Assembly: GCA_026182355.1 (NCBI GenBank)
Contig: JAPFBL010000049.1
Coordinates: 3,865,001 to 3,929,000 of the forward strand
DNA: 64,000 nucleotides
Direction of reading: 5' to 3'
DNA from: Hermatobates lingyangjiaoensis
Lineage: Eukaryota; Arthropoda; Insecta; Hemiptera; Hermatobatidae
Made by a program: the position numbers and the translations under genes
The notes under the pieces: generated by a model
Seen by the model: the letters and a program-made list of their open reading frames with translations, nothing else
Told to the model about the DNA's origin: nothing
Database searches by the model: none
Part shown: piece by piece, positions 48,201 to 54,681 of the stretch
Numbering within the stretch: position 1 is the first letter of the stretch
How the letters are laid out: each line of letters starts with the position of its first letter

Positions 48201-48842
48201 AAATAATAACTGGAAACATGTTTCCCTACACCACTTCAGAAACTTCTCAAGTTACTTTGAAGTGATACGTATAGTTAGTTACCTTTGACGTTAACAGTAG
48301 GTAAAATAGAATGAAGAAATCAAAATTCCCATCTGAAGTCAAACTGATTACCTCAAAGTTAATTATTATTATGTGAAATTTGATTATCTATTTTATTACT
48401 GTTACTTTTTAAATGCGATAAGTAATCCTTATTCCCAGTCCAACAAAATATTGACAGAATACCCATGATTTCACCTGGTACCTTTGTAATAAAAAAAAAA
48501 TATTCTCAGTGAAAGTTAAGATAAAAGAATATTTTGATGGCTTTCCATTTTGACTTTTACATAAGCAACATACTAGTTAAAAGGCATAAATTCAAAATTT
48601 GGAGATGTCTGAAGCATTAACCAAATATAGCCCAAATATGTAATAAATTTTAACAAGAAATTAACAAGGGAAATTCTGAACTGATACCAAATTTTGAAGT
48701 CTTCAGTTTAAAATATTCTAAGTCGTACCTGTTCAATTAGGATACGTATGAGATTTTCACGAGTTTTTTTTGCACTTGCTGCTTGCTGTAAGTATGTCGA
48801 TGGTATTAACCGTTCTGCAAGCGTAAAGCTTTGACTGTTCAT
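23952..48842 (-). CDS. SEPSECS: SEPSECS gene, complete, nine exons (O-phosphoseryl-tRNA(Sec) selenium transferase)
   Basis: This PLP enzyme converts O-phosphoseryl-tRNA(Sec) plus selenophosphate to selenocysteinyl-tRNA(Sec), the last step of selenocysteine synthesis, as a cytosolic tetramer. The coding join on the minus strand is 48842-48729, 47823-47694, 43229-43086, 39876-39718, 37607-37343, 34592-34471, 28849-28664, 28360-28217, 24229-23952. That totals 1542 nt, or 513 codons plus stop (human SEPSECS 501). Phases join at every junction and all introns are GT-AG. Residues known from the human enzyme fall at identical numbers: E74 and R75 (GVGEREAR), R97 and S98 (GIGRSGDI), Q105 and K107 (VQPKAAGSS), N252 (VNNAYG), the Schiff-base Lys K284 ([13 protein letters not shown]) and R313 (PGRASASP), which reads the tRNA end. 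The C-terminal 50 residues are a Ser/Gly-rich tail unlike the human acidic end. It appears functional. Confidence 0.97.
24230..28216 (-). other. SEPSECS intron 8 (4.0 kb)
   Basis: The first 700 bases next to exon 9 (24230-24990) are AT-rich. From about 25000 to 28080 lies a coding-like block described separately. No SEPSECS exon is missing, because phases and residue numbering are continuous. Confidence 0.7.
25000..28080 (-). pseudogene. Unidentified coding-like block, broken frames
   Basis: Minus-strand pieces of 60-75 codons occur one after another at 27850-27662 (contains [17 protein letters not shown]), 27404-27198 ([20 protein letters not shown], then [11 protein letters not shown]), 26833-26609 ([20 protein letters not shown]) and 26472-26248 ([20 protein letters not shown], then [14 protein letters not shown]). 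Amino-acid usage looks like protein rather than random AT-rich translation, and all pieces are on one strand. I do not recognise the family: no YADD, integrase, GIY-YIG or transposase motif is visible. Near 25265-25300 (minus) 'tcctgccgtactgt' recalls the 'tcctgccggaccgt' tail at 52740, hinting at a mobile origin. It could be one decayed mobile element or a retropseudogene. Confidence 0.4.
28217..28360 (-). CDS. SEPSECS: SEPSECS exon 8
   Basis: Encodes [20 protein letters not shown], then [20 protein letters not shown] and EVASYHFEG. Human equivalent: AMTLKTL...VTQLGSMLFTRQVSGARVV. The acceptor TTTTGCAG ends at 28361; the donor is GAAG|GTAATT at 28216. Phase 1 on both sides. The intron to exon 7 is only 303 bases, the shortest in the gene. 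Confidence 0.95.
28664..28849 (-). CDS. SEPSECS: SEPSECS exon 7
   Basis: Starts by completing Gly312 and continues [20 protein letters not shown], then [20 protein letters not shown], and ends RNNPISL. R313 at its start contacts the discriminator base of tRNA(Sec) in the human enzyme. The acceptor is TTTTACAG (AG at 28851-28850); the donor is TTAG|GTTTTT at 28663. A miniature Penelope-like insertion begins about 63 bases upstream of this acceptor, where the branch point would normally be. Confidence 0.96.
28899..29060 (+). mobile_element. Miniature palindromic Penelope-like terminal element
   Basis: The 134-bp body (28913-29046) is flanked by exact 14-bp duplications CATATATGTATATA (28899-28912 and 29047-29060). 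It begins with the same asymmetric extension as 13369-13396 (inverted): GATTTCACATAAACACGTG and so on. Then 'tgatcaaaccacaatatg' appears, and its inverted copy 'catattgtggtttgatca' ends the element. Inside, 'ctttcaaccgtaacaagcgg' keeps stem II and GAAA of the hammerhead-like core, but the CTGACGA part is deleted. It is a shrunken relative of 12696-13396. Confidence 0.85.
29061..30165. other. SEPSECS intron 6, repeat-poor part
   Basis: AT-rich, without recognisable elements or exons. Confidence 0.4.
30170..30625 (+). mobile_element. Ty3/gypsy-type integrase remnant
   Basis: The plus strand reads [16 protein letters not shown], then a [16 protein letters not shown] segment in which the first catalytic Asp (D in LIICD) sits as in integrases (..W..V..D......Y.L..D.YS...E). 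After a frameshift come [20 protein letters not shown] and [10 protein letters not shown], matching the ..EF..F...WGI.H..SSP.YP.SNG..E line. The final Glu region is altered. A dead fragment within SEPSECS intron 6, antisense to the gene. Confidence 0.8.
30630..32300 (+). mobile_element. Penelope-like reverse transcriptase remnant, interrupted by a LINE
   Basis: Two coding parts flank the LINE insertion. 30634-30808 holds an N-terminal helical segment. 31650-32290 continues with [18 protein letters not shown] (compare the VITKADKGGATVIL motif), [20 protein letters not shown] (compare KIHKPNAPIRPIVS), an [17 protein letters not shown] segment, and [20 protein letters not shown]. This order is typical of the Penelope-like reverse transcriptase N-terminal half. 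The YxDD-bearing part is missing. Several stops. The element faces a second Penelope-like fragment on the minus strand at 32590-33590. Confidence 0.82.
30796..31649 (+). mobile_element. LINE insertion with 13-bp target duplications, internally deleted
   Basis: ATGAGGAAACGAG occurs at 30796-30808 and 31637-31649. The 828-bp body ends GCAGTGCTATAGTCACCCTC and then AGATAATAATAATAATA. Near 31385-31555 a frame reads [20 protein letters not shown], then [17 protein letters not shown], matching the C-terminal (C)..C.EEEE...HLLA.CP motif that follows RNase H in I/Jockey-type LINEs. The upstream part is probably 5' UTR-like sequence, so endonuclease and reverse transcriptase are deleted. It interrupts a Penelope-like element and is thus younger than it. 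Confidence 0.85.
32590..33592 (-). mobile_element. Penelope-like element, C-terminal half and tail
   Basis: Minus strand: an open frame (33570-33124) includes [18 protein letters not shown], then [20 protein letters not shown], the pre-GIY-YIG segment (compare IYYKT.KTSNLIIRN). After a short loss come [13 protein letters not shown] (compare TTTTLSRRLTMHL) and DLNPVINAQ (compare ..KPVINAQ), the GIY-YIG C-terminal motifs. The GIY-YIG core itself is deleted. The 3' tail ends with CTGAAGA..GCCGAAAGCTT near 32664-32631. Frames are broken. Situated in SEPSECS intron 6, sense with respect to that gene. Confidence 0.85.
32630..32666 (-). ncRNA. Candidate hammerhead ribozyme core in PLE tail
   Basis: CTGAAGA (32664-32658), an imperfect stem GACTT..GAAGCC, and GAAA (32639-32636) running into AGCT then T. 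Same architecture as the core at 13292 but different sequence: a self-complementary AGCT replaces AGATCT as stem III. Confidence 0.5.
33600..34470. other. SEPSECS intron 6, end next to exon 6
   Basis: AT-rich. An inverted 'ataatacatacatt / aagtatgtattat' palindrome lies at about 34130-34155. Nothing else is recognised. Confidence 0.4.
34471..34592 (-). CDS. SEPSECS: SEPSECS exon 6 (PLP lysine)
   Basis: Encodes [20 protein letters not shown], then [20 protein letters not shown]. The Lys in STDKN is residue 284, the Schiff-base lysine of the human enzyme. The acceptor is TATTTAG (AG at 34594-34593), phase 2; the donor is CCTG|GTACGT at 34470, phase 1. Confidence 0.96.
34593..37342 (-). other. 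SEPSECS intron 5 (2.75 kb)
   Basis: Mostly AT-rich. The segment 36295-36415 is a diverged copy of repeat R3. The stretch 35290-36100 contains some mixed composition but no frame or motif that I recognise. Confidence 0.5.
37343..37607 (-). CDS. SEPSECS: SEPSECS exon 5
   Basis: Encodes [20 protein letters not shown], then [20 protein letters not shown], then [20 protein letters not shown]. Human equivalent: [28 protein letters not shown] and IPHIVNNAYGVQSS. N252 of VNNAYG binds the cofactor region. The acceptor is TTTTTAG (AG at 37609-37608), phase 1; the donor is CCAC|GTAAGT at 37342, phase 2. The largest internal exon. Confidence 0.97.
37608..39717 (-). other. SEPSECS intron 4 (2.1 kb)
   Basis: 38380-38920 is richer in G+C, with short frames on both strands. 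The plus strand near 38830-38880 reads [19 protein letters not shown], faintly like a CCHC zinc knuckle, so this may be a gag or ORF1 remnant. 39404-39705 holds a duplicated segment described separately. No exon is seen. Confidence 0.45.
39404..39705. repeat. Near-tandem duplication, about 130 bp units
   Basis: 'aaattatttc' plus 'aagatattta', then 'ctgcaataaaactaattta' and 'aacaacagta' appear at 39448-39535 and again at 39620-39705, with matching 'agatattttg' or 'aaatattttg' starts about 175 bases apart. The second unit abuts the donor of SEPSECS exon 4. Confidence 0.8.
39718..39876 (-). CDS. SEPSECS: SEPSECS exon 4
   Basis: Encodes [20 protein letters not shown], then [20 protein letters not shown] and [13 protein letters not shown]. 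Human equivalent: [20 protein letters not shown] and [17 protein letters not shown]. The acceptor GTGTGCAG ends at 39877; the donor is GCAG|GTTCGT at 39717. Phase 1 on both sides. The ATG at 39886 is upstream of the acceptor and unused. Confidence 0.97.
41290..42450 (+). mobile_element. Jockey/I-type LINE fragment with RNase H
   Basis: In SEPSECS intron 3, antisense. The plus strand gives SFLDN-like and IPRG.SK.YK.FWN.TL pieces with a [20 protein letters not shown] segment (the usual linker after the endonuclease). Near 41694 comes [10 protein letters not shown], an intact YADD box, then [34 protein letters not shown] and the beginning of RNase H ([16 protein letters not shown], then [12 protein letters not shown]). 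The reverse-transcriptase fingers between linker and YADD are deleted. Frame breaks occur throughout. Clearly higher in G+C than the flanks. Confidence 0.85.
43086..43229 (-). CDS. SEPSECS: SEPSECS exon 3 (P-loop)
   Basis: Encodes [20 protein letters not shown], then [20 protein letters not shown] and LLDTIRFMG. It carries R97, S98, Q105 and K107 of the phosphate-binding loop that recognises phosphoserine. The acceptor AATAG ends at 43230; the donor is ATGG|GTATAC at 43085. Phase 1 on both sides. Confidence 0.96.
44255..44345 (-). mobile_element. Penelope-like tail remnant
   Basis: Minus strand: 'gttggatatcgaagtgag' followed by TTTTGTCTGTGGCTGTCTTG resembles the GTCGAAATATCGAAGTGAG end near 54060 (minus). 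Short and decayed. Confidence 0.45.
45205..45340 (-). mobile_element. Penelope-like tail remnant with ribozyme-like core
   Basis: Minus strand: CCCTGATGGCGATAGATGTT then GAAATATTTAAGTGAGTC. This is the CTGATGR-stem-GAAATAT arrangement of the tails at 52.2-54.5 kb, with one core base changed (CTGATGG). Confidence 0.55.
46786..47322. repeat. Foldback element, arms about 120 bp
   Basis: Left arm 46786-46906 and right arm 47203-47322 are inverted copies. For example, 'aaagaactctttgacaaca' and 'cttggttggtac' on the left reappear inverted as 'tgttgtcaaagagttcttt' and 'gtaccaaccaag' on the right, with few mismatches. The 296-base interior has no recognisable coding. It resembles a foldback or long-TIR MITE. 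A transcript of SEPSECS intron 2 would contain both arms and could fold. Confidence 0.9.
47694..47823 (-). CDS. SEPSECS: SEPSECS exon 2
   Basis: Encodes [20 protein letters not shown], then [20 protein letters not shown]. Human equivalent: [26 protein letters not shown] then [11 protein letters not shown]. It carries E74 and R75. The acceptor GTATAG ends at 47824 (phase 0); the donor is TCTG|GTAATC at 47693, phase 1. Confidence 0.96.
48729..48842 (-). CDS. SEPSECS: SEPSECS exon 1 with start codon
   Basis: The ATG at 48842-48840 begins [20 protein letters not shown], continuing [18 protein letters not shown]. Human SEPSECS begins [20 protein letters not shown], so the start is fixed by a gapless alignment. 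The donor is ACAG|GTACGA at 48728, phase 0. Confidence 0.96.
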
Positions 48843-49150
48843 TTTTATAACAGACGGCTTTTAACGTCGGAATGAAAGTTAGATCTTGATAATCCCGATA
48901 ATTAAAACGAGAAATGATTATTAACACTGGGGTTATTCATATTTAATACATAAATCATTCGATCTGGTATACTAATGGCAAACAATTGCTCCACTGTTAT
49001 ACCGATTTCTTAATCGACATGAAAAAGTCATTTCAGAAATGGTCCGTAATATTCCCAAACAAAAATTAAAGAACAGAAGAAACCGTTTACGTCCGACGCT
49101 CAAACACAAGATAAGATAAACCAATGTTGTCCCGTTTTAAATTATATATC
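48843..49150 (-). promoter_or_regulatory. SEPSECS 5' flank
   Basis: The probable 5' UTR and promoter region. I see no convincing TATA box or initiator. A segment at 49075-49140 is slightly less AT-rich. Position only. Confidence 0.3.
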
Positions 49151-50505
49151 AGTGGGCACTGCATGTTATTTTTGATTTCAACATATACAAATATTAAAGT
49201 AAACTTTATTATCCAAAATAATGTTTGTTCTTTTTAATATTTCGAAAAAAAATCAATTTAGAAAATTCTCTTAGTATAATTTCAGTTACAGAGATTCTTA
49301 CAATTTTGTTTATGCCTCTGTGTTAAAACTTTGTTTACAAAAACGATATAGTCGTTACAAAGAATCATTGCAATGATCGTAGTTATGAAAATAACTTAAT
49401 TTATATTCTACTAAGTTGTAAAATGTAAAAAGTTCATTGGGAAAGAGCTTAGCTTATTTCTTCATTACTGAAAAATACGGTTTAAACCGTTTAAAATACT
49501 GTTTAAACCTTTGGATTATTCAATTAGTGGACGTTTATATACAGCAGTATTAAGATCCATATTAGTGATTGTAGCAGGGCTGTGAACAAGGCCGGTGCTA
49601 TGAATTGAGGGGTCCAATAAGAAAATTGGTGATAGGTCCCCAATTGTACATAGTAAAATTTATGTATGTTTATATTTCATACAAAAAATACAAGCATTAA
49701 AAACCAACAAAAAACAAATAGAGATTAAATGCGTAATATAATACAATTGCAAAAAGTAGTATTTTACGTGTAGTATAGAAAAATGTAATTACCGATACCT
49801 TTTTGAAAAGACTTGTAGTTTTTTCTTTTGCCAAATTTCTTTTCGTGAGACAGTAGAACTTAATAATGTTTTCATTGGCTTTAGCTTTGAGGACTTCTTT
49901 CCCCTGATATGATTGCTATTGGCGTTGTTAAATAAATTCTCAATAGAATGAAAACATTAGGAAATGCTGTAAATATATTGGTTTTTTGTTAGCTATTCAA
50001 ACAGAGTATAATACCTAATTCTGGAATAAAAGAAAGTTTTCAAATTATCGGTTCTTCGGTCAACAGAAATCGTATTAATAGAAAAAAGGTATTTCTTTTC
50101 TGTTTTTTTTCGTTACTAAAAAGAATAATGTTGTTTTGTCCTTGCGATAGGTATGTTGTGCTTTGTGAAGATGCATATTTATAAAAACTTCTACTGTTAT
50201 GTAAGGCCATAAAAACTCGCAATTTATTAAAAAAATGTGTTTAATTTTAATTGCAGGAAAGGGTAAAAAGCTATAAAAACCGAATATTCATCCTAGACTA
50301 ATGAATCACCTGTTTTACTTGTAAAGCAGTAGATTGACTACTGAAATGAAATTTATGTTAGAGGTTTAATGAAAAAATTTGAAATAATTTAATGACATAA
50401 TATGTTATATTATTAGTTAGATATTATGAGGTATTTTATACCTAAGAAGAATAAATGCTTAGGTATAAAAAATCAACTTGAATTAAATATATGTATAATT
50501 TTTAT
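49151..50505. other. AT-rich intergenic stretch
   Basis: Near 49578-49640 a 'ggccggtgctatgaattga' plus GGGGTCC segment resembles a hAT-type terminus, but no partner end or coding was found. Otherwise nothing. Confidence 0.35.
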
Positions 50506-50509
50506 GCTT

Positions 50510-51180
50510 TCAATGGTATAACGGTTTTGCCTAACAAAATGCTCTAATCATCAATCCGTATGTTACACCCTTGAAGAAGACTTAATATTAGGTGTAGATA
50601 TTCTTGTGTTTATGAATCACATTATCTTTGGGTTATGTTTGATATATGTTTGATAATAAAAGTTTTTCTTATTTTGGGTAAGTAAAAGGAATGGACTCTT
50701 CCGTTCTATATTTCAAAGCGTATACTAATGTTAAACTTATTCTTCGCTGATACTATGACACTGACGTTTTTTCTTTCTAGTTTTTGACATTTGTCGGACA
50801 AAATAGGAGTATTTTGAAGTCTTAAAGGGAAAACACTGGCTTGAATCTTTAATGTAGAAGGATGTCAGATAAACATCAGATGTAACAGATCCATTGGCTA
50901 TGTACTGTTACAGATGGCCATGTATGAGATCCACTGACTAGGAACAAGTTTTTGTTCCTGACTAGAAATAATCTACTGTAAGAGATTATTTTGTAACATG
51001 AAATCTTCATTTTAGCTTTACAAAAGTGTTTTAGTGCTATAGTAATACCAGTGATATTGTATGCATCACTTGTGTGATATACAAAACCAAGCATATATAG
51101 GGATAACTAACTGGATCAATCACTATGTGTGTTACCTCCAGGATTAAGAACATCTCCCACTTTGACATTTATAACAGAAC
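50510..51180 (+). repeat. Dispersed repeat R1, long plus copy
   Basis: Collinear with the minus copy at 17940-18590. It begins at 'aaaatgctctaatcatcaa', continues with 'acacccttgaagaagact', 'ttttgaagtcttaaaggg', 'aatgtagaaggatgtcag' and 'gtaagagattattttgtaac', and ends near 'gaacatctcccactttgac', which also follows the R1 copy at 6690. Confidence 0.8.
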
Positions 51181-51779
51181 TGATTAATTTTCTCTTTATA
51201 ATACAATTTGAAAAGACTTCCATGAAAGATGAAATATCAAAAAAATAATAGCATGAAACATAAATAGTTTGATCTATATTTTGGTTAAATACAGTGCCTT
51301 TCGGAGACAAATAAATCATGAAGAAAACAGTTAAAGGATATGAGGAACAGTCGAGTATAATTTATTTTTAAAAACACTCCAACTGGTATTATATTTGTAA
51401 ATAATACTATATATTTAATGTGATATATGTAGAACATCTTTTAGAATTTGTTTACTTCACTACTATGAATGGAAGCTGTATTTGACATCATACGAATAAA
51501 ACAAACTCTGTGTCTAGAAGAGGTAGAAACCCTTGATCACATTATAGCTGTATTCGAAACAATCATACCTAAAACTATAGAAGTGAGGGATACTTCTCTA
51601 TCTACATTTATGTAGGTTATTAATGAAATTAAAATCTGAAGTTGAATTTAGTTACAACAATGGCATAGACAGTATGACAGCTATGACTGCGGAGCGTGTG
51701 AGTCCGATGAGTTTCAGACCCTCAGTTTAATAATTTTAATAAGACATCATATTCATCACTGATTTCACGTTTCTTATAA

Positions 51780-51880
51780 CCAATGGTGGGATTCAGCTAG
51801 TTCGCACCAGTTTGCTAGAACCAGTTCCTAAACCGTCACATATTTTGCGAACCAGTTACTAAAGTTTCGGAAAATGGTCT
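51780..51880. mobile_element. Possible hAT-type terminal fragment
   Basis: CAATGGTGGGATTCAGCTAG followed by TTCGCACCAGTTTGC and AGAACCAGTT has the look of a common hAT-type end (CAGTGGTGGGATTC..). No transposase or second end is seen. Confidence 0.3.
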
Positions 51881-52127
51881 AGTATGGCAATATTTGATCG
51901 TTGATTTGATCGCTTTATATACCAGATTGCCATTTTGACTTTTTTGTTTCCAAATTTTACAAATTTAGTTTTTTCCAAGCAGGTTTGGCTTGCAAATTTT
52001 TGTTAGGCATTTTGGCTGATTTTTCACACACTAATCTGTACAACAATTATTATACAAATAAGTGATTTCACACAAATCTTAACAAATATACAAATCCTAA
52101 CGGTCGATACTTTTATCAATATATATA

Positions 52128-52770
52128 TAACAATTAAAATAAGCAGTGACACATAAACAGAAACACAACAAAGACTCACTTTTCAATATATTTCGACTGT
52201 AATGGCGGTCGTCCTCAGGAGAAGTGAATTGACGGAGGGACGACAGTCAACTAAAGAACTCATTGGGTGAGGGCTAAAGCAGTGCTGCCGCAAAGGAGAC
52301 AAATAAAAAAGGAACTAGGAAGTCGAGAGCAAAAAAAAAATGTTTTTTAAAAGGTAGAAAAAGGTTAAGAAAAGAAAAAATAAAGAAACTATGTAGAACA
52401 ATTAAAAAAAATATTTTAAAAAAATTTTTAAAAAATAATAATAAATAAATAAAAAACTAACGATTTAAATTCAAGCCAGGTTTCGAGCGTGCCCCCAGGA
52501 GCCAAATATGGGCTTCCTCAGAAGCTTTTAAAGTAACTTGTCTGTTATCACTGGGGACTTGTTTAAGAACTTGGCAGCACTGCTTTAACCCTCACTCAGT
52601 GAGTTCTTTAGTTGACTGTCGTCCCTCCGTCAATTCACTTCTTCTCCTGAGGACGACCGCCATTACGGTCGAAATATTGAAAAGTGAGTCTTTGTTGTGT
52701 TTCTGTTTATGTGTCACTGCTTATTTCAATTGTTATTTGTCCTGCCGGACCGTTTTTCGTTTATCATGGT
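52128..52770. mobile_element. Palindromic Penelope-like terminal pair
   Basis: Arms at 52128-52293 and 52572-52737 are inverted copies (for example 'gacagtcaactaaagaact' on the left, inverted at 52602-52620). Each carries CTGAGGA, a GACCG..CGGTC stem and GAAATAT. The 280-base interior is low-complexity A-rich plus an unrelated GC-richer segment near 52470-52540. As at 12696, two pLTR-like ends face each other with no coding part. Confidence 0.8.
52643..52680 (+). ncRNA. Candidate hammerhead ribozyme core
   Basis: CTGAGGA (52647-52653), stem II GACCG-CCATTA-CGGTC, GAAA (52671-52674), then TATT. A15.1-to-U16.1 would be AUAU, a self-complementary two-by-two stem III. An inverted twin lies at about 52188-52222. 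Confidence 0.55.
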
Positions 52771-52774
52771 ATAT

Positions 52775-53480
52775 ATATATATATATAAACTATATTGACA
52801 CAAAGAGCACTCAGAAATGAAACAGAAACTCACTACTATATTCCGATGTCCTCGTCATCAGGAAGATAGAAACGAGTCGCTCTGCAGGCAGACAGCGACT
52901 GGCCGGTGGTCTTGAGGGAGCACAGAACAGTGTAGCCAACTTACGTAGGGAGAGGAGGCAAGGATAGATAAAGAAATAAAAGCAAAATAAATTATAATGA
53001 ATGAAAACAAAAACTATTGGCACAGGTGAAAACACCCAAATAAAATTGCATGAGTAGCAACGGGAAGGTCACTGCGTTTACGAACGGACGACCTGTGATT
53101 ATTTATACGCAGGCTTAGCTTGGTGGAAGCCAAACCTACATAAAAAGCATCACACTGGGTGCAACCCAAACGGTAAACGCAGTTACCAGAGGTACAAGAG
53201 GTCTTGTAGGAGATAGGGTAGGTGCGTTTACTGAGGAAAAAAGTAAAGGAAGGAACGGGATTGATGATAGGACAAGTAAGACACCCACGACGCCCGCATT
53301 GAACCATACCACCAGCAGTATTGGGAGGCTTGGGAGAAGAAATATGAGAAAAGATAGATCTAAGATTAGCAGGTTTGCGGTAAGAAATAGAGGGTGCCTC
53401 TCTGAAGACGAAAGAGGTACTCTCTGTAGAAGACGGCGTTCCAGTTCTCTGTGGAATATATATATATATATATACCAATT
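52775..53480 (-). mobile_element. Penelope-like element, GIY-YIG endonuclease end
   Basis: Minus-strand frame 53478-53014 (154 codons) reads CGRRGCLTCPIINPVPSFTF, then TSCTSGNCVYRLGCTQCDAF, then YVGLASTKLSLRINNHRSSV. This is the CCHH-linker type GIY-YIG domain of Penelope-like elements: zinc-binding CxxxxCxxC, then the GIY line (CVYRLGC..C) and the YIG line (AFYVG) with the following RIN.H. The ORF ends at about 53014 and is followed by a 3' tail with CTGATGA and a GAATATAG variant near 52861-52835. The reverse transcriptase is missing: upstream lies a TA microsatellite. A 5'-truncated copy. Confidence 0.88.
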
Positions 53481-53511
53481 AGATGAAACGATTCTTCGAA
53501 CTGAATAAACT

Positions 53512-53800
53512 AGAATTTTCAAAAGAACACACAGAAAAGAAATCACTGAACTCACTACTATATTTCAATGTCCTTGTCGTTAGTCGTTATCAGCCTTTGG
53601 AGCGATTCTAATCTATTCCTGACGACGAGGACATCGTAATAACCAGTGCGCTTGATTTCCCTCTCTTATCTCTCTTGAAGATGGTTAAACCGAAAATGAG
53701 AGACTTTATGTGTGTGCTTTTAATTTATCTATGTTTGTTTATGTACATTGAACTGTATTTGTCCATTTCGGATCGTATTTTCATCGAAAAAGTATATATA
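53512..53800. mobile_element. Penelope-like tail fragments, inverted pair
   Basis: 'ctcactactatatttcaatg' followed by TCCTTGTCGT (minus-oriented tail) faces 'cctgacgacgaggacatcg' at 53617 (plus-oriented tail, core decayed). Downstream a 'gtccatttcggatcgtattt' run resembles the 'gtcctgccggaccgttttt' end at 52738. Confidence 0.6.
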
Positions 53801-53840
53801 TATATTTGTAAAATTTGGGAGCAGTTCTTCATTCAAGCAT

Positions 53841-53991
53841 ATTTCATTGAATAACTGACCGTATTTCACTGATGTCAGTTTCTTCACCAGTTTTTCAAGG
53901 TTTCTGGTTTCTGAAAAAGGTTTTTCAAGGTTTCTTGAAAAACTGGTGAAGAAAATGAAATCAGTGAAATACGGTCAGTTATTCAATGAAA
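53841..53991. repeat. Short palindromic MITE-like element
   Basis: Left arm 53841-53899 and right arm 53934-53991 are inverted copies (ATTTCATTGAATAACTGACC at the left end reappears inverted at the right end). Small differences occur in the middle. The loop is about 35 bases. It sits among Penelope-like fragments and beside a TA repeat. Confidence 0.9.
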
Positions 53992-54009
53992 TATATATAT
54001 ATATCTATA

Positions 54010-54553
54010 TACACTTTAACACATAGAAAAGAACACAGAAAGACACTACAGAACTCACTTCGATATTTCGACATCCGTCGTCATCGGGAAGAAGTGCGAA
54101 GTACTCGCGTTGAGAAGAAAACTGCTACTCTATATATATATATATCCCTAAACAGTCTTATCGGATTACCTTAAGAGCTTCTGAGGGCAATTATCTGCCT
54201 TCTCAAGGCAAGCTCTCCTCCTGGTCTCAACTTGTACCGTTAATTTAATTTTTTTTATTTTTTTTTTACTTATTTATTTATTTTTTAAATGGTTCTTTGC
54301 TTCATTTAATTTTCTTCTCCTTCTGTTATTGTTATTATTAATTGATTTTTTTTTAAAAGTTATTTTTCTCTCTGTTGTTAGTAGCTTTCCTAGGGCAGCC
54401 AGCAGAGTGCGTGCGTGTTCGTCGCTTTCGACCGTTGGCTTAGTTAGCTTCAGCTACTGTCGGGACTACTCATCTGCCCGATGACGATGAATGTCGAAAT
54501 ATCGCTGTGAATCTTTTTTGTGTGTATTTTTATGTTTTTCTCTTTCTTTGGTG

Positions 54554-54594
<41 letters not shown>

Positions 54595-54649
54595 TTAACA
54601 CATAGAAAAGAACACAGAAAGACACTACAGAACTCACATCCGTCGTCGA

Positions 54650-54670
<21 letters not shown>
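54010..54670. mobile_element. Penelope-like tails in inverted arrangement
   Basis: 54010-54125 (minus-oriented) contains GATGACGACGGATGTCG then AAATATCGAAGTGAG. 54478-54530 (plus-oriented) contains GATGACGATGAATGTCGAAA then TATCG. A third piece at 54591-54645 repeats 'aactttaacacatagaaaag', the outer end of the first. TA microsatellites (54556-54590 and 54650-54676) punctuate them. The core reads CCGATGA rather than CTGATGA. Confidence 0.7.
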
Positions 54671-54676
<6 letters not shown>

Positions 54677-54681
<5 letters not shown>

